Assembly: GCF_027744825.2 (NCBI RefSeq)
Contig: NC_071334.1
Coordinates: 57,662,937-57,726,936, forward strand
Length of the DNA: 64,000 bases
From: Synchiropus splendidus
Lineage: Eukaryota > Chordata > Actinopteri > Syngnathiformes > Callionymidae
Direction of reading: 5' to 3'
Positions 9,481-23,799 of this stretch are shown here, piece by piece. Both the position numbers and the translations under genes were made by a program. Position 1 is the stretch's first letter; every line of letters starts with the position of its first letter. Under the pieces are notes generated by a model. That model searched no databases. It saw only the letters and a list, made by a program, of their open reading frames with translations, and was not told the origin of the DNA.

Positions 9481-12400
9481 TTCAGCCTTTCACTGCTTCT
9501 CACCAACACCTTTCTTCCCTTTAAGACAGTTTCAACAAGGGATGGTTGAACAAGCTACGTTTTTAAAGAAGAAAAAACGAACTCATAGTCGCCCGTTATT
9601 TGAACAGTTTACTTGTTTCTCACTTGTTAGTCACTTGAGTAGAAACCCAGACGGAGTCGAACCTGACGGGAACCATCAGCGCTAATGTCAGTAAAAAAAT
9701 AAATAAAAAATAATCATTAAGGTTTGTGGAAATCCTCTTTGTTTTCCCTATTGGTTGGTCATTTGGTTGTGCACAATTTCCTGTACTTTGAACCATGTTG
9801 TGCCAAACGTTAAAAAAAGAATGTGAGGCAAACTGAATTAAAAGCAAAAACTGTTGCACAGGCCACAGTTTAAGATGGTAACAATCCCATTGCTTGTGAA
9901 CATGAGATTTAAAGTCATCTATACAGATTTCATGAAATCATCAGAAAACATTTTGAGCTTTATGAAACGTTTTCATAAAACCGCGGCAACAAATAGCAGT
10001 GTGATGAAGGTGACAGAACAAAATGATGAATTACTTTTTTATTCATTCTTTACGATCCATAAAGAGTTTCAGGACCTTCATGCACAGTTGGCCTCTCAAT
10101 ACCTTTCTTGGGAAGAACATTTGTGTTTGTGTTTTGTGTTGGTTTGTCCAATGAAGGACAACTTGTCATGGAAGTAGTAATGGCTTCGAGTGGATAAAGT
10201 TAATATGGCTACGTGAAAATGTAAAAAAACAAAAGGCTAAATTAATCCAAACTGTACAAAACATTGTGTAACTGTGATTTAAACGTGATGGATTATGTAG
10301 ATTATGTACTGTACTGATCTATATATATTACTGTTTGAGTACAAGTAGACCTTGAGAATGGTCATAATTGATCCACTGATGCATGTGTGTGTGCGTGTGT
10401 GCGTGCATGCGCGTGTGTGTGTGAGACGGAGACAAGAGCTCGAGCCCCATCTGCTTCCTTTCAAACCAATTTAGCTTGTCACCTCACATGCTTTTGTCTT
10501 GCGGACACTTTGGGTGCACTTGCTGCGGCGTGGACGACTGGCTTCACAATAGAAAGACGGACGAGTGGTGATGATATCCAGACCTACTGAGATACGAGTT
10601 CATAATTATGCATTAAAACAAATTTGTTTTCCAATTAACTGAGACACTTTTGCCCTGATTCAAGGCACGGTAATTGTGTGTGATATATGCCTTTTATTGG
10701 TGACAAATATATCTCGGAATTAACTGCTATCCAAGGAAATCTTGTACTTACTGTAGGCCACACTGCTTCTCTTTAAATTTGTGTTTTTGAGAAATAAATT
10801 ATATTTATGAAACAATTTTTAATTGAATTTTTTACCATTGGAATAATACATACTGTGCATGCTACATACAATATATGTAATTACATGAAAAACAACAACT
10901 CATTTATTGTGGATTTAACAGCAGATGTAGGTTGCAATATGGTGAGCAGCATCCTGCTTTAATCCCTGCTTAGCACGTCTTTTGCTGAATGAATGTCTTA
11001 CAGAGGTTCGCTCTGCATTACAATTAATATACATTTTACCGGCGGAATATTCACCAAAGTTATTGGGCTCATAATTTTGCCAAATCAGACATATTTAAAT
11101 GATCAATTCTGCAGTTATTTTATGATCAAGATGAGCACTAAACCAAGACACATGGTACCATATGTTCTACTTCAGGTCTGATGCTGCTATGACCAGACAC
11201 GTGTGCTGTTATACATGCATGCCTGCCTGGGGCAACTGTGCCAATTGTCACAACCGCCCTGCCACTAAAGACCCCTATATTTCACCAAAGATCTGGAACG
11301 ATAGCTTGAATGAATGATTGGGACCTATTCATTTTGGGATAATAACACAGATTATTTTGTAAGTGCAACGAGTCAGAGTGTTCGTACATTAAGCAAAATA
11401 GAGTTCATGCAGATTCTTCAAAAATTAAATTTGATTGAAATGCAACCAGGAAAGATGGAAGGGAGATTGAAGGTTTAATGTTTATCGTGTAGGAATTTAA
11501 TCCCTTTAATGACCTGGAATCCAGAAAAAAAATAATCTTTTCTGGCCACGAGAGTCATAGACTTTCTTTAAGACTCCATTGACAGAGGCTGTGAATAATA
11601 TTGCATATTGTAGTTAAATGTCAATTCACTGAACTCTCTGAGAAAGGTGTTGACAACCAATAGACAATGAAATAAAGCATCCTAATGATACTGACCTATC
11701 AACATTGTCAACGACCAACTGTGAACTTTTAATATAGAAGAAATTAAAGGGTAGGATTTTTGGGATTCAGTTTAACCAGTGAAAAACAACAAATCTTCCT
11801 TCTCTTTATGATTGTCCTTTGTTTAAATATATATTGGGCCTCATTTTCAATGTTTTTTTGACAAAACAATCCCATTTTCTATTCTTCCTTTGTTGTCATT
11901 CATCTGTCCTTTCGACTGACTTGTGTCTAATCGGGACAACTGCTTTCACAAGGACAATCTGGAGTAGAAATTGCTGCTCTGAGAAGAAGCTTTACTTACT
12001 GAGTGATTCAGCTTCATAATTAAAGGCTTGCTTGACTTTTAATGACCCCAGAACACAAGCAAACTTGTGCAAGTTATTCCAAGTGGAATGAGTAATGAGA
12101 TGTTAACAGTGAGCACTGAGCTAAAGTCAATTAGCTCATGAGCAGACAGACTGCTGGGCACTACAGTGCTCTTAAAGGACAAGCATACAAGGAGAGAGCT
12201 TTATGTGTGTTGACGACACACTTGAATCCTTTGGAAAGACAATGCAAACAGTTACAGAAAGTGCTGCAACATGGTGCTATTTACAGTAAGTCTCCTCCTA
12301 TGAAAACAGTAATATCTAGACAAGAAAGATATTAATCTGAAAACTAGATCAATCCTTTTTAACGTCCAGATTCTGGAATTTCCTATGGGCTCCAGAAGGC

Positions 12401-12690
12401 AGCCGCTGCTTCTGAATATTGTTTTGTTCAGATACTGAAGTAAGTGATTCTCTCTGATGATTAAATCTGGAGATAAATCATCAAACATGGGACTAGTGGG
12501 TGGCATCTGAATGAAAATGGAAAATGGAAATCAAAGCTGACAGAGGACAGATTTTTAAATAGTTCCCCCATCACTCACTCACCAAACACCCTGCCTTTTA
12601 AGGAGTCGTCATTTTAGTTCCTAACGTGAAAAGGAACCAACAGGCTTTGGCTTTGTATGCAACTAAGACATACAGAACACCTAACAAGTA
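9481..12690. other. Intergenic, no gene seen
   Basis: AT-rich sequence upstream of skor2. It includes a mixed (GT)/(GC) microsatellite at 10384-10425 and a short GC-richer piece at 10430-10570. No coding similarity was recognised in the small open frames. Proximal enhancers are possible. Confidence 0.5.
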
Positions 12691-13306
12691 CAGTGGTACC
12701 TCGGTTTTCGAATGTCCCGGACTTCGAACAAATCGGTGTTCGAACAAAAATTTTGAGATTTTTTTGCTTGCAACTCGAACGGCCCTGAAAAAAGCCGGAA
12801 AAAACATAACGTGCGCTCAGGTGAACAGCTGACCGACGCGCTTTGTTATTGTGTATAACGCAGCCTCTGTATGCAGACGTGTCCCGTTAGCTACATTTAC
12901 TGACTGTTTTTTCTTCATATTGAGGTGTAGGTGTAAAACCTTTCCTGTCTCCGCACTGGCGTGTGGTAGAGTGTCACAGGGGAGTTGCTCGGTCTCCACA
13001 CCTCCAAGGCTGGAGCACGCACTCCAGGGTTTGATGAGCTGGACACGCACCGGGCACCTCTTCACTTCTGGAGAGACGTCACTCACTCTGCAACCCCTCC
13101 CACATGCAGCGGCCATACACATAGAGGAACAGCGCACCTGCAGCAGACACTCTACATTCACTCCTACAAAAGCCTATTTTAAGGCTTGGAACGCATTGTT
13201 TCTTTTTCCATTAATTGTAATGGGAAAAATCGATTCAGATTTCGAACAAATCGCTTCTCGAACGGCCTTCTGGAACGGATTGTGGTCGAGAACCGAGGTA
13301 CCACTA
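12691..13306. mobile_element. Non-autonomous pogo/Tigger-like DNA transposon with TA target duplication
   Basis: 616-bp element beginning CAGTGGTACCTCGGTTTTCG and ending in its inverted form (CGAGAACCGAGGTACCACTA), flanked by TA on both sides (12689-12690, 13307-13308). Inside the ends, TTCGAACAAATCG-type repeats occur on both sides in inverted orientation (about 12722-12750 and 13238-13265). The TA duplication and CAGTGGTACCTCGG terminus fit the Tc1/mariner superfamily, pogo/Tigger-like. The internal frames (114 and 163 residues) have no transposase motifs, so the element is a MITE-like or deleted copy. Confidence 0.75.
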
Positions 13307-16300
13307 TATAACCAGAGTGGTTACGTAAACAGATTTGAATGAGTGAAATTGTATTTTAACAGCCCTCTTCCCTTTCTAAACTCAAAATACAGATCTCTGA
13401 TTGGTCACGTTAAGTTGTTTGTTGCTTCGGTGAAATATTTGCGACCATAGTCACATGTGTTTGTCTCAAAATGAGATTTGGTTGTTTATTGTGTCATGTT
13501 TGATGGATTCAATTCAAGAATTTGTCCTAGACAGAAAGTAAATAAATATATGAGTTAAATTAATATGTAACTATCAGAAAAATAAGATGGAATTTAAGCT
13601 AGGCTATTTTTGTCCAATAATAAAGCAAAAAAAATTTGACTTTACATTTCTTCACATAGTTCTTTCAAAACAGGATGTTGCATGGTTGCAGTTGTCTGAC
13701 TGCATTAATCCATACAAATCTGTTCACGGGTCTATAGGCCACAGGAGCAGCATCTTAAAACTGTGCGAGGATACGTTACATAATCCAGTGTCTCCAGAGC
13801 TCTATGCTGCCGCTGAGACAGGCTGTGGAGGCGGAGCGGAGGAGCTGGAGAGGGAACACACATGGGAGCATTGAGCACTTTAATGCAAATAAAACTCCTG
13901 TTATTTCATTGACCTGATGTCACAAGGCTCAATATCTTGGCGGCATGAAGAATGTAAAATCCATATTGTAGCCATCAACCACAGTGATCGGCAAGTCACC
14001 GTAACTAGTTTATTGTTGAGAGTGACGGCATCTTACATGCTAGGCTGTGTTTTTGGTTCTTGTCTGGTCCCGACTGGACAGAAGACAGTCCGACTACAGT
14101 CAATGTGTTCCTCGCATACGATCTACCAATATAGTATTGTCTGTGATCAACCGGTAGATCGCGATTGACTCTATCGACACCCGATCTATGGATGAATTTG
14201 CTTCATCCATGTTTCTTTGTTTTCGTTCTTAATTAATCTATGTAATCTATGTCCTTTTCACAGAATAACTCGGTCTCTGTAATATTTTTAGATCAGGTTT
14301 CAAGATGCTCAGACAGCAACAAAGTGTGGAGGACTATTACCTCTGGTCCGTGAGAATCATTCAGTTCTCAGTGGGGTGTCAACGAGACACATCACGGCAG
14401 GGACAAGGAAACTAAGTGAGATGATCTCACAGTATCATGGCTTAATTTTCTTTACTGGGGAATTTGCAACGGTAATGTTACTTAAATAGGCCATTGTGGA
14501 GCGAACTGCATCATTTCATATGAGAGATAAAATCAAGAAAACTCCTCAACAAGGAAGATAGGCACTTAAGCCTCGAGAAAGCTTTCAAATGGATTTGGAG
14601 TGAATTACCGAAAATGTTGTTCCATATAAGAAGTTCCGCGTTAATAACCCTCTACTCATATCTGAGGTTCTAAAAAGAGATGGGCACATTTTGAAAGTAG
14701 TGCAGCTGAGATTGATAGACTAGTTAATGTGATGAATAATGAATGGAATCGACTGTGTATGAGCTTAATGCATATGTGTGTGTGATTTTCGGTGCTCCTG
14801 TAGGTTTGCGAAAATGATTTGTGTATGAATGAAGAGCTTACATGTGTTTATTTCTGCGTGTACGTACTGCAAATTATGTTGCCATGAGAGCAACCACAAA
14901 TATACTTAAAAAAATAATTGTATTAATGGCTGTTTGATGGTTAAATAGTTTTGTTATTTTTATTAGACTTTCTGTATAACTTATTCATTAAACAGCAATG
15001 TGCTCAGAAATGCGGCATGTGAATTGGTGACAATGTAACTCACCAACGCTTCAGGTTGATCTTTGGGATTTGTCTTTCCAGTAACTTCCACAAATGTGCC
15101 TGATGCTTTTACGGGTCTCGACTTTCCACCAGTTCATGTTTCAGACTTGTCTGTTCATCCACCCGAGTAAACAAGAGCTTTGTTAATGTGGACGTTAAGG
15201 AGACTATTAGTGCTGCAGACAGGAAGCGGAACAACCAAGGCTTTTTCTATTCTTGTATTATTGATGAGGACTGAATGTTAATTTACCGCTTAATCACCAG
15301 GAAACAGAGTTATACATAGTGATGGTATAAATGAATAAACAAAAGAGAATACTGTTGTCGAATTAAACTACAGTTTGGCCGTGGCCCTGTTTTTCCATCT
15401 AAAGTAGATTTAAGCCAATATGCAATGTGATGCTCAGCTGTTCCTCTGTGCACCTAAGAACAAGGACTCCAGCAAACCTATCAACTGATAGAGGCATCAC
15501 AAAAGTGTATCACTTCAGCTGCACCTTCAACCATTTTAATTGTGTAATCCTGCAGCCCCGCTAGTAATCCCATCATTACACGTGCGGTCTCACAGTCTCT
15601 GCCAGATTAAAGCGCTTAGTTAATCCTCTATTGTTTGTCATTTTTATTTAAAACACAAACACAAGCAGTACAACAGTGAACATCCATTAATCTTGCAGCC
15701 CTTATTTAACAGACGTAGAAAAGACATTTATAATTAAAGGGAAACAAATAATCTTTGTCTTAAGTATAAAAATGAGAAAAAGTACGATATACGATTGTTT
15801 ATTTTAAGTATGAGGCTCACGCTTGAAGAGGAAAAAAACAACTGCAATGTTTTTCAATTATTTGATATTCGTGTTAAAGGCAATTTGCTGAAGGGCTTGT
15901 CAGTTTGCCGTCTTTTTAAAGTGGGGCCACGGGCAAAATGGTAAACAACTGAATTAAATGGTAATAATTATTGTTCCTGGAAATAATTATTGTTCATCCA
16001 CCTATCTTCTCTGCTGTTTAAATAACAATGAAAATCAGCTGCCTTTTTTGTTTTGCAGCAAGACAGTGCCGAGCTTTGGGGATGTGTTGACATGGAATGG
16101 CTCACACATGTCCATACATTCATTCAGAGATGAATGCGCATCATGTGGTGATGATAACAAATTTGAACTAGCACGGCTTTTAATTAAATCTGAAGTAATT
16201 GTTCTGCCCCTGGGAATGATTTGCTTACATAAAACTACTTTCTGATTACATTTATTGATGAAGGGACGATATGTTTTCAAATATGTATCCAGACACTCGC

Positions 16301-18336
16301 ACACACAGGTTTGTCACGTCATATTTGTGGGTAGCTCTCATTGGCATTATGCTTCTCCCCCACCCTCCCCACACACACCCACACAAACAGCCTTCCTATA
16401 TACTTTTTTATGTCATATATATATGAAAAAATAATGATCTTCATTTATTTATAAGTGATTTAGTTTCAAAACCAAGTCAACACAAGACTTTCCATTCTGC
16501 ACAATTCATCCACTCATTTAAATCACGACAAAGCAATACTAGACGCACGCTGAAACCCGCAAAGGATCATGGGATTAGTGGCACACTGCGCCAATATACT
16601 CTATGAGGCAACTTCTTCACTATGGTTACAGTACAAACTGAGAGGGAGAAGGACATACTATTTTCCTAAAGACCCTGTTATTTTAGTTAAAGTTTACTTA
16701 CTAACTTAAGTAGACATAAACATTTATATTTAATTTTGATGTGAAGCTATGAGTACGTGAGATTCAGCCTCCGAAGGAAGACAAACACTGAGGCTCCTTT
16801 AGAATAATTCGTCCACTGAAAGAGTCCAAATAATAACTCAAATGTCACCCAAAATAGGATCATGGTCTTTGCCAATATTGTTGTGGACAAGCTTATCTCC
16901 CCCATTAAAATCAGCATCAAAACACATTATTATTGTTATTCATTTCCCTTGATATCAGTGGTGATCCACTTAGTCATAAATACCCCACTGCAGCAGTGTG
17001 AAGGATTAGCAGCTGGAAATGGCCGGTGGGATATGTGACACTTATCTGACATTACTAATGATTATGGACATGTCAGCCTTTGTTGTTTTTTTTTTTTAAT
17101 CGTATCGACGTATTGACATAACACCCTGTGCTTTTATAATGCAGAGACACATGTTTTTCATAACTTGTTGCATTATTTTTAATCTGTTTTCTCTTCTTAA
17201 TGGCAGATGTTATTGCTGTGAGATGAGATAATAGAAGAAAAAATGGATAGCCATCATAGTGGGAGGGACGGGGTATTTGCATGTCACCATGAAAAGACGC
17301 ATTCTTTGTTTTATTACATCGGAAAACACCTCTGCTACTGTAAGAGAACTGTAAATGACTATTGGACAGTGGTTAAATGTAAGATTAACTCTCACGACCC
17401 CCCACTCAGTAACTTTTGTAGTTTTCTGCCCAGGCTGAAAACATAACAAACATTTGAAAATTTAATAAATTGGATGAAGTTTATGAATCATACACAACAT
17501 CAAACTACTGCAAGGGAATAGAAAGGTGATATGTTTTAAACTGCAGCTCATACCATAATTTAATTGAAACATTTTTCTGACAAGGGAACTATCTTGTTTT
17601 AATGCCTTTTCTCAGTTGATCATGAGCTAATGATATATTGACATAAATAACAAGATATATTCCAGAATAATGAATGAATTGGTGTGAATTGTGCTTCCCT
17701 TTAATATGTGTTTCATTAAAGACAGACTCAAGTTTACACCCTGTCACACACAACCACTGATCCAAAAAATAGGGACAGTGGGAATAAAGGGTGGAAATGA
17801 TAAGAACTGTACTTGACTCTGTTCTTTCTAGCTCTGTGTCATGTAAGAAGAAATATTGACTGAATTATAAGCATTGCTGTGAACACGTTTGGAATGTAAC
17901 AGAGCATTGAAATAAACATTCATTAAGACATTTGAAAAGAAGAAAGGCTGTTCTATTTGAATAACCAATGGGACATTTGTGAATATGAATTATGTGTGAG
18001 AGATTAAAAACATGTTGCTTTGTGCATGATAGATTATTTAAGTGCTATTTTCATAATGTCAGAATTTATTTTCTAAATGTTTGTTTGCGTTAAATACCTT
18101 CAGTTGAGCAATTCAGGTGTGATTTTCTGATTCACTTTCAAGTTTTGGTTAAACAAGATGTTCCTACATTTAGACCAGATCTAGGTCAGGCAAGAAGTCA
18201 ATCCAGACCATGCAGTCTTTTGAGGATTATGTGGCCCCATTCAATTAAACCCTTTTTTCAATGCATTTAAAGAAGAAATACATCTCCATAACATAAAATA
18301 AAAAAATGTTCCAGAAATGTGGTTTGAAGTACAAGA
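13307..18336. other. Intergenic, no gene seen
   Basis: AT-rich DNA without convincing coding content. At about 14100-14185 a GATC-rich piece (CAACCGGTAGATCGCGATTG) resembles ends of degraded hAT-type elements. A short T run sits at 17085-17098. Confidence 0.45.
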
Positions 18337-18650
18337 ACTTAGACTTAGACTTAGACTTTCTTTATTGTCATTGCACAAAAACATATCACTATATGATGGC
18401 AACGAAATTTCGGTCTGAGGCCTCCGGTTTCCAAAAACAAAACTATACGTCCAAAAATAAAAAAAATAGATAAATAATAATAAATAATAATAATAGATAA
18501 ATACTAGTCCAGAAGATGTACAAATAAACAAATAAACAGTATTGCAGCTACTGTCTAACATTCAGCAGCCTGACAGCAGCAGGAACGAAACTGTTCCTGA
18601 ATCTGGTGGTTCTGCATCGGATGCTGCGGTACTGTCTGCCGGATGGTTTT
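18337..18650 (-). mobile_element. Non-LTR retrotransposon 3' end, tail (AAGTCT)n
   Basis: On the minus strand this reads into an ATGCAATGACAATAAAG-type 3' end followed by a hexamer tail AAGTCTAAGTCTAAG (18358-18338). This structure is typical of fish CR1/L2/Rex-type LINEs. The body contains an AGCCTGACAGCAGCAGGAAC stretch (about 18567-18586), related to the piece at 42.44-42.48 kb. It is 5'-truncated with no reverse transcriptase left. Family assignment is by memory. Confidence 0.55.
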
Positions 18651-21600
18651 TACCCGTAGTTTTATTCCCGACACATTACCGATAAACAACTCAGAGTAAG
18701 AACTTTGGGATAAACTGTAAGGCTGGAAAACGTTTCAGTTCCGCTTGCCATGAAAAGTAGCGACAGTGCCACATTTGACATCCAAAATACCTTTTGCCCT
18801 CACAAGGGTTGACCCTTAAAAAAAGGGATCACAAATAAAACCCAGAACATTTACATATTTGTGTCTGCTGCTTTCATTAAATCCCTGCAGCATGTTACAC
18901 TCAAAGGGAATCTGTGCTCTAAGTAAGAGCCACTGCATGGTAAAAGTGACAGATGGGGATAGTGAGAAATCATTAAGTGCATATTGACAGCAGCACAGTT
19001 TGGGTGAGTCTCCTATCATCACTGGTACTTTGCTTAAAGACAGTTCCACTCAGTTGTGATTTATTTAGGCTCATCCTCAAACGTTTACCCAATTCCACCA
19101 ACATGAGCAACATGTTGACTCCCAAATCTCAACATTAAAAACATATGCGGTCCATTACCAGAGCACACAGATGTTGCAGCAGTAATCCCAGGCATTTTGC
19201 AGCAGCGGCAGAGGTTTAATCATTAAAATATTAATGCACAAAATAACAGACAATAAAAGTGCTCTGAGTGGCAGAGAATCGAAGTCACACGCAAACGCTG
19301 ACATTTAAAAACAGATTACGTTTTACGAGAATACGCAGTTCTCATTGCAACCACAGAAGCTCAGAAAACAATCTGTTTTGTAACCAACATTAAAGGGAGG
19401 TGTACATTTTTTTCAAGATATGGTTCAATAAGTGACCATAAATGTATATTACACAAATAAAAACTATGTGATTATGAGAATCCTATGTACCTGTTTGTTT
19501 TCCTTCACATTTGTGCTGTCTCTGGAGTGCAGGAATGCAAACAGGAATTCCACAAATAACAGCTAGCTAGAGACATTGTGAAACAGCAACATATATGACT
19601 CAGTATACAGCGATTGATAAACTCATTTAACAAAAGAGGTACAGAATCTGTGCATCAGAGCAGTGGTTTAAGGCTGTTACTCCATGTTGGTTATGAGTTT
19701 AAGTAAAGTGAGGAAGAGAACAGCTAACAGTTCAGCATGATCCTAGTTGCATAGTCTGACTGAGAGAAATTCAAAATTCTCTCCCATAGTGAGACTATGC
19801 TGTATGCTACATGCATTTTAAAAGTCCGATCTTAGCTGGGGGCTGTCACTGGTCAATGTCATCTTCTTCTTGCCCATGTAGGTTTCCTGTAGCGATTCCT
19901 ACAGTGCTGTGTGGACTTTCTAGAACCCAGTTGAGACCATGTGGGGACAAGGTAAAACAGAAGTATGGCTACAATTGAAATAGCATTCGTATGTTGTCAG
20001 AAACAAGAGCTTGCAAAAGATGATGTGTCTCGAAAACCTAGTGCTGCCCGGGCACATGAATGCATAACAGTTTGGCAGAATGGAGCCAAAGGAGAGAAAC
20101 TGGCGCCTGCCTAGTCAATCACTCACTGTATGTGACACATTGAGGTGTTACATTCACACCTGAGGGGGCTTTAGATAGAACAATTAACTGGCTTGTTTCT
20201 GGCAAGTGGAAGTGAAAAAGTCAAGACTTATTGCGCAGTTCAAATATGCTTAACCCAACTTCACATTCACACGGCCAACAAGGCGCAGAAGTCATGTCAT
20301 TTCATGTTATGAAAAGACAATCAACATGAACTGTGAAAACAAACCATGCATGGTGAGATTTATTTTGTTGTTCAGTCCAAGGAACGCATTTCTAAATATC
20401 TCTTCAACAGCTAAGTGATATGAAACTCCAGCGTGAGGACACGGGGGAATGTGAGGTCATCTGGCGCCAACGGATCTTTCAGCGATTTATAAAGATGGTT
20501 ATTTGTCATAAACAGCTTTAAATCATCCCCAGAGTGTTTGATCTGAAATGAATGTTTCATATTTAAATCTCCCTCACCCGTCCTGTCCATCTTGCTCATT
20601 TATTAGTATTTTTTTTTTCTTTAATCCCAGTCCACTACCACAGTATTAATGGAGACATGGATGCAGATATTGAAATGTATGAATGGAAACTAATCTTACC
20701 TCGCTCGAGTGAATTAAAGTAATAAATCATTTTACATGAATGAGAACTCCTTAGACTTTTTTTTAACAATTATTGCATATATATTTTACATTATTTGTTC
20801 ACATGTACTCAGTTCTTTATGCCCTCAAGCTTTGCTATTGTCAGATATGATCCTCCAGTTATAATACTTACTATTGAACCTTAGTATAGTACCATACATG
20901 ATTATCGGCATGTGTAATGTCTATAAATCACAATCAATGCATTAGAACTTGAATGAACGGCAAATGTGGAAGACCTAATGTACCTTAAAGGAAATCTATC
21001 CTGCATTTTGAGCTAGAGGTGATGGGATCATAGCATCAGGTGCAGCTGTGAGCCCATCCACCTCCGTATTTGACCAAGCCAAGCTGATGCGTGTCCAAAC
21101 ATCTTGTCTGCGTAGGATCAGATCAGCGATCAGATACAAAAGTTGTGGTGAGAATTTTGACTTGTTTGGGATATGTTAGTGTGTATGTGCAGCATGCAGT
21201 ACTGAGTGTGTGTTGCTGGGGTCGAACAGATTTCAGCACCTGCTTTCAGGAAATATAGAAAAGCTATGACAGAGAGCTGTTTAAAGTTCAACTAGGTCAG
21301 CAAGGCATCAAGGCACACAGCTGCTTTGGACATAGACAGGGTGATCATCACATATTTAACAATGAATGATCTGTGTCTGTACATTTGGACTGAGTGGTAT
21401 TTACATAGCAGCTTTTACTTAGCATGGCATCCGTATATTCAAGTAATCAGAAGTTATTATGGGATCTAACTTTGATGTTTCCTTATGGCGTATCAGCTTA
21501 AAGATCATGCAATACTTGTTGCACAAAATGGCCACTGTGACTTATTATCATCATCATTATTATTATTGTATATATAAAAAATGTTTCAATTATAAAGGTC

Positions 21601-23799
21601 TGCTCCATTCACAAGTCAGATATTGTATTTTATTCAGTGACATTTTCTTTTTGCAAACTCTGTGATTAGAATTCAGTGAACACAGAGGTTAATAACACCA
21701 GATGTCTCCATTATGCTTTTATTGTTGTGTGACAGTTTTTCTGAGATTAGGATTAAAGCCTCTGAGTATGTGTCCTTTCACTACGGGTATGACAATGCTT
21801 TTATAATTCATTCAATATTAATGTCATTTACATGTTCTCCATATGTCTCACAAATCTGTAAAGTGTAACACAATTAAACTTTAGCGAGCATATGTCTTTA
21901 AAAAAAAAAAAAAAAATAGTACCATTTCGCTTTGCTTATGACAAATGGCACGTTTTGCTCTTCAATGTTGTTGTATGCAAAATATTTCTGACAAGTTAAC
22001 CTTAATTCTTCTTATGTGTATTGCTGTGCATCACCAAGGAACTTGTTTTTTTTAACTAACACTGTATTATTCACTGCATTTCTGCTCGCTCCAGTCACGG
22101 GTCATTTCGTTCACGTACTATTTTTGGCACTCCATTGTTAGCTATGTGCACACAAACGTTCACACACTTCCCTCCATGACTTATATTATACAATTTCTGG
22201 AATTGAATTGATTCAAGAGATCTATTCACCAACTTTCACAGTCCTACTTTGGTCCATTTACGATCGCGGGGGGTTTGTCTCTAACCATGGAAGAAAGCTT
22301 GAAGAAAACTTCTCCCCTTCCTGTCACTTGCGCTTTCCCTCCCTGTTCCATCCATCCTGTGTCATGTGTCCTTTGGGATCCGGGAAATGATTAAGGAAGA
22401 CAGTTTCAAATACCTTTCAACTATCTCCCTGATGACATTGCAAAGTAGGTGGGCATGAAGTGAGAGGAAGTCAGGAAATGTCCTCACTTGAGATAGTGGT
22501 GCGTGGCTGTTTTTCACAAAGACAGCGAACTAGCTGGTCTTGCAGTTATCGAACTGCAAATAATTCTGTAAGTTTGTTTACCAATTCAGTGTATTTGCAC
22601 CAAATAATGTTGTTAGACATATTGACTCTTAACATGAATGACGTGGTCAGGAGGAAGGTGAAAATGCAGTTATAAAGGTGCAACCTAGTTAAGAACAACA
22701 CGATTTCCGGATATATTGAAGTTGCCCTTTCATTTGTGAAATGCATGTCTTTCGGAGGACGGCTGTGAGTGTACCAAACGCTGTTTTGCTGACATAGTGC
22801 TTTATATATTTGAGTTTCACACGAGGGTTAAATATGACTCTAAGTGTGGTTCACTATTGCTCAACCACTCTCATATGTGATGTGTAGACCAATGTAACTT
22901 TTCATTATCTATTTGTATTCTACTGTTTATAGTCTTTATTTGATCAGTGATCAGGTTTATGTACAAAAGTCTTGTTCACGGTGGCATATATTCAAGGTCC
23001 CGTAGTGTGACTTGCTGCTCACAAAGGCGTGACAGGGAGTGTGTGAATACATGTCCCTGTGTGTCTGTCTGTGCATGTGTCTAAGTGCCGCATGGGTGAA
23101 TGTAAGGGAGAGATAATGAGATTTTGTTCAGTGGAGGCCTGGTCTTGATCCCCAGAAGCCCTGGACTCATTTCATGCGAAAACCTCCAGAATACAGCGGA
23201 TTTAGACCTCTGGCAGAAATACATGCCATCTTATTCAAAAATACCAGATCGCAGAGAACATTCTCCTTAACTGTGCGGATCTAAATATTATGTACCAAGG
23301 GTTTCAGGAATAATAATAATAATCACTCTATTGAAATGTTTACGACTAATTTAGTACTTTAATTTGCTAAATTAATGTATAATCGTTTCATTGTCTAAAA
23401 TACAGTAGTCATGTTTTTGATGGCTTAAAAAAAGCAGTTTGTTTTACATTTGTTTAGTGCAGAGATTCTATATATTAATCTTCTAAATATTTCTAAATAT
23501 GCCGTGTATTATAAATATGATGATATATTTCAGTATCAGTTTTTTGAGTCTCCATCCAACAATGTTATTGTCAGGCACATTCATTCTTAACTGAATATAC
23601 AAATATATACATAACACAAAGATATCGCTGATGGTCTTTGCTCCATCTTCAGTGAATGATTTCCATCGTCTAATACTGCCTCCTCCCTGACTCCCCTTCT
23701 CCTCGTGCCTGTCTTCTAGCTTTACTCTGTGTGTTAGCCAAAGCTATCACTGTTCCCCTTTCTTTTTGGCATTGTTCAAACTAAATGGAAACAAGGTAA
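18651..23799. other. Intergenic, no gene seen
   Basis: AT-rich with no recognised coding sequence. Contains an imperfect hairpin (19749-19800), a poly-A run (21899-21916) and scattered blocks of unique sequence. Confidence 0.45.
19749..19800. repeat. Imperfect 52-bp hairpin
   Basis: GCATAGTCT at the left end pairs with AGACTATGC at the right, and GAGAGAA/TTCTCTC pair further in with small bulges around a short loop. It could be a MITE remnant or a structured RNA; no flanking target duplication is obvious. Confidence 0.5.
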
